Shown: in pieces, positions 62,377 to 64,000 of the stretch
Position numbering within the stretch: the first letter of the stretch is position 1
How the letters are laid out: every line of letters starts with the position of its first letter
Origin: Natronocella acetinitrilica
GTDB taxonomy: Bacteria; Pseudomonadota; Gammaproteobacteria; Nitrococcales; Aquisalimonadaceae
Length of the DNA stretch: 64,000 bases
Assembly (NCBI RefSeq): GCF_024170285.1
Contig: NZ_JALJXV010000008.1
Location: 1 to 64,000 of the forward strand
Direction: 5' to 3'
Program-made: the position numbers and the translations under genes
The notes under the pieces: model-generated
Database searches by the model: none
What the model saw: the letters and a program-made list of their open reading frames with translations, nothing else
Told to the model about the DNA's origin: nothing

Positions 62377-64000
62377 ATGGTCGCCGTAGCGGTGTTGCTG
62401 CTTGCCCTGGCCGGGGCATGGATTCTTGCCTACCGGGGTGCAAGCCTCGCCATCTGGACGGGGGCCGTCGCTGCCTTCGTCGCTGCCCTTGCAGTGTTGG
62501 GAATACTCGGGCCCGCATCAGTGGCCCTTCTTGCCTTGGTGCTGACACCGGTTGCGGTGCTGCTCAATGTGCCGGCGCTGCGGCGCAAACTCATTACCGC
62601 GCGTATCTTCAAGACCTTCCGTGCGGTCCTTCCGCCCATGACCCAGACCGAGCGCGAGGCGCTGGAGGCCGGCGACATCTGGTGGGAAGGAGAGCTCTTC
62701 CAGGGCCGGCCCGACTGGGATCGGCTGCACGCCATCAATGTCTCCAGGCTCAGCGACGAAGAGCAGGCCTTCCTGGACAACCAGGTTGAGACGCTCTGCG
62801 CCATGCTGGATGAGGACGACATCATTCGCGAGCGCCGGGATCTGCCCCAGGAAGTCTGGGATTACCTCAAGCGCGAGCGTTTCTTCAGCATGATCATCCC
62901 CCGGGAATTCGGGGGGCTTGCCTTCGGATCCCTGGCCCAATCCACCATCGTCACCAAGATCGCCACCCGTAGCATTTCGGCGGCGGTCACCGTGATGGTG
63001 CCCAATTCGCTTGGCCCCGGTGAACTGCTCATGCACTACGGCACCGACGAGCAGAAGGCCCACTGGTTGCCGCGCCTGGCTGCCGGGGAGGAAATTCCCT
63101 GCTTCGCCCTCACCGGCCCGGACGTGGGCTCGGACGCCGGCGGCATGCCCGACTATGGTGTGGTCTGCAAGGGCGAGCACGAAGGGCGTGAAGTACTCGG
63201 CATCCGACTCAATTTCACCAAGCGCTATATTACCCTGGCGCCGGTGGCCACTGTTCTGGGGCTGGCTTTCAAACTCCACGACCCTGATCACCTGCTGGGT
63301 GATCGCGAGGACATCGGCATTACCTGCGCGCTGATCCCGGCCAATCATCCGGGCGTGCAGATTGGCGAGCGGCATTTCCCCATGGGGCTTGCCTTCATGA
63401 ACGGACCTATCGAGGGCAAGGACGTCTTCGTGCCGCTGGACTGGATCATCGGTGGGCAGGCCATGGCTGGCAGGGGCTGGCGCATGCTGGTGGAATGCCT
63501 GTCGGTGGGGCGCGCGATTTCCCTGCCGGCACTGGGTACCGCTGCGGGCAAGGTCAGCTATCGCATGACCGGTGCCTATGCCCGTATCCGCCGCCAGTTC
63601 AAGCTGCCCATCGGTCGTTTCGAGGGTGTGCAGGAAGCCATGGCGCGGATCGGTGGCTACGGCTACATGCTGGAAGCGAGCCGCGTGCTGACCGCAAGCG
63701 CCGGCGATCTCGGCGTCAAGCCGTCCGTGGTATCGGCCATCGCCAAGTACCACATGACTGAAATGATGCGACAGTCGGTGAACGATGCGATGGATATCCA
63801 CGCTGGCCGCGGCATCATCTATGGTCCCCGCAATTACCTGGGCTACGGCTACCAGGCAGTCCCCATCGGCATCACGGTGGAAGGTGCCAATATCCTCACC
63901 CGTAACCTGATGATCTTCGGACAGGGTGCGATCCGCTGCCATCCCTACGTTTTCCCGGAAATGGAAGCGGCGCGGGACGACGACCTGGTTGCGTTTGACC
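62377..64000 (+). CDS. fadE: acyl-CoA dehydrogenase FadE (YafH type), 3' end beyond window
   Basis: 541 residues are present of a family usually ~815 long. Two or three N-terminal membrane helices (about 1-70) are followed by the acyl-CoA dehydrogenase domains: MIIPREFGGLAFG, ALTGPDVGSDAGGMPD (FAD/substrate loop), the middle beta domain, and GRAISLPALGTAAGKVSYR in the C-terminal helical domain. The catalytic Glu is expected in ITVEGANILTRNL, which is present near 505. It catalyses the first step of beta-oxidation. GGAGGAGCGT precedes the ATG. It is probably controlled by the upstream TetR protein. Confidence 0.95.
   Translation, partial: MVAVAVLLLALAGAWILAYRGASLAIWTGAVAAFVAALAVLGILGPASVALLALVLTPVAVLLNVPALRRKLITARIFKTFRAVLPPMTQTEREALEAGDIWWEGELFQGRPDWDRLHAINVSRLSDEEQAFLDNQVETLCAMLDEDDIIRERRDLPQEVWDYLKRERFFSMIIPREFGGLAFGSLAQSTIVTKIATRSISAAVTVMVPNSLGPGELLMHYGTDEQKAHWLPRLAAGEEIPCFALTGPDVGSDAGGMPDYGVVCKGEHEGREVLGIRLNFTKRYITLAPVATVLGLAFKLHDPDHLLGDREDIGITCALIPANHPGVQIGERHFPMGLAFMNGPIEGKDVFVPLDWIIGGQAMAGRGWRMLVECLSVGRAISLPALGTAAGKVSYRMTGAYARIRRQFKLPIGRFEGVQEAMARIGGYGYMLEASRVLTASAGDLGVKPSVVSAIAKYHMTEMMRQSVNDAMDIHAGRGIIYGPRNYLGYGYQAVPIGITVEGANILTRNLMIFGQGAIRCHPYVFPEMEAARDDDLVAFD

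Overview
The window is GC-rich (roughly two thirds GC by eye), densely coded chromosomal DNA from a Gram-negative bacterium. TamA/TamB, LpoB, ZapG(YhcB), FadL, a general porin, SixA, PPK1/Ppx and a YafH-type FadE together point to a gammaproteobacterium. The acidic proteins and overall gene set would suit a halophilic or alkaliphilic Chromatiales/Ectothiorhodospiraceae-type genome, but this placement is an inference. No rRNA, tRNA, CRISPR array, transposase or phage gene was recognised.

Layout. 0-8.2 kb: remnant of a choloylglycine-hydrolase-type enzyme, a DUF2061 plus ZIP metal-transporter operon behind a Fur-like site, a DUF3015 exported protein, a DUF4105 protein with a lipoprotein hydrolase, a membrane protein, an RsmF/NSUN-type RNA methyltransferase and a DsbA-fold isomerase. 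8.2-22.3 kb: a purine-catabolism block with guanine deaminase, hydroxypyruvate isomerase, tartronate semialdehyde reductase, xanthine dehydrogenase xdhABC, an ABC transporter, OHCU decarboxylase, HIU hydrolase, the membrane urate oxidase PuuD and a GntR/FCD regulator. Together these take guanine to (S)-allantoin and convert tartronate semialdehyde/hydroxypyruvate to glycerate. The allantoin-to-glyoxylate enzymes and glyoxylate carboligase are absent from the window. 22.3-28.4 kb: an IclR regulator, a lactate/glycolate permease and lutABC. 28.5-34 kb: pterin dehydratase, moaC, an unrecognised lipoprotein, arfB, a MAPEG protein and a porin, separated by dense palindromic repeats. 34.5-41.3 kb: ZapG with a long acidic tail, a VolA-type lipase next to a FadL transporter, LpoB and a COG3014 lipoprotein. 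41.6-53.7 kb: DUF1499 protein, SDR, gpmA, an L,D-transpeptidase, nagZ, srkA, tamA-tamB, a YgjP-type metallopeptidase, a GNAT and a small membrane protein. 53.7-64 kb: typA, sixA-ppx convergent with ppk1, an unrecognised membrane protein, and a TetR regulator followed by fadE, which runs off the window.

Regulatory structure can be read directly. An AGTGTATACACT-like palindrome recurs in front of xdhA and between uraD and uraH, and fits the GntR regulator of the block. An 18-bp palindrome with CCATACG/CGTrTGG arms sits in front of both the TetR-fadE genes and the VolA-lipase/FadL genes 26 kb away, which suggests one lipid-uptake and beta-oxidation regulon. Two tandem 7-4-7 PhoB-type boxes precede ppk1. 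A TTGTTGC-N6-GCAACAA inverted repeat occurs upstream of the DUF3015 gene and again between the porin and zapG.

The most unusual structure is a family of about 18 intergenic palindromes of roughly 37 bp, with interchangeable but always self-complementary loops. They often form paired, BIME-like modules. Two of the modules are joined to a 119-bp hairpin element with 22-bp terminal inverted repeats, and these two composites lie in opposite orientation on either side of the xdh-urate-lactate segment (11.4 and 29.1 kb). A 166-bp tandem array of the palindromes lies at 31.3-31.7 kb.
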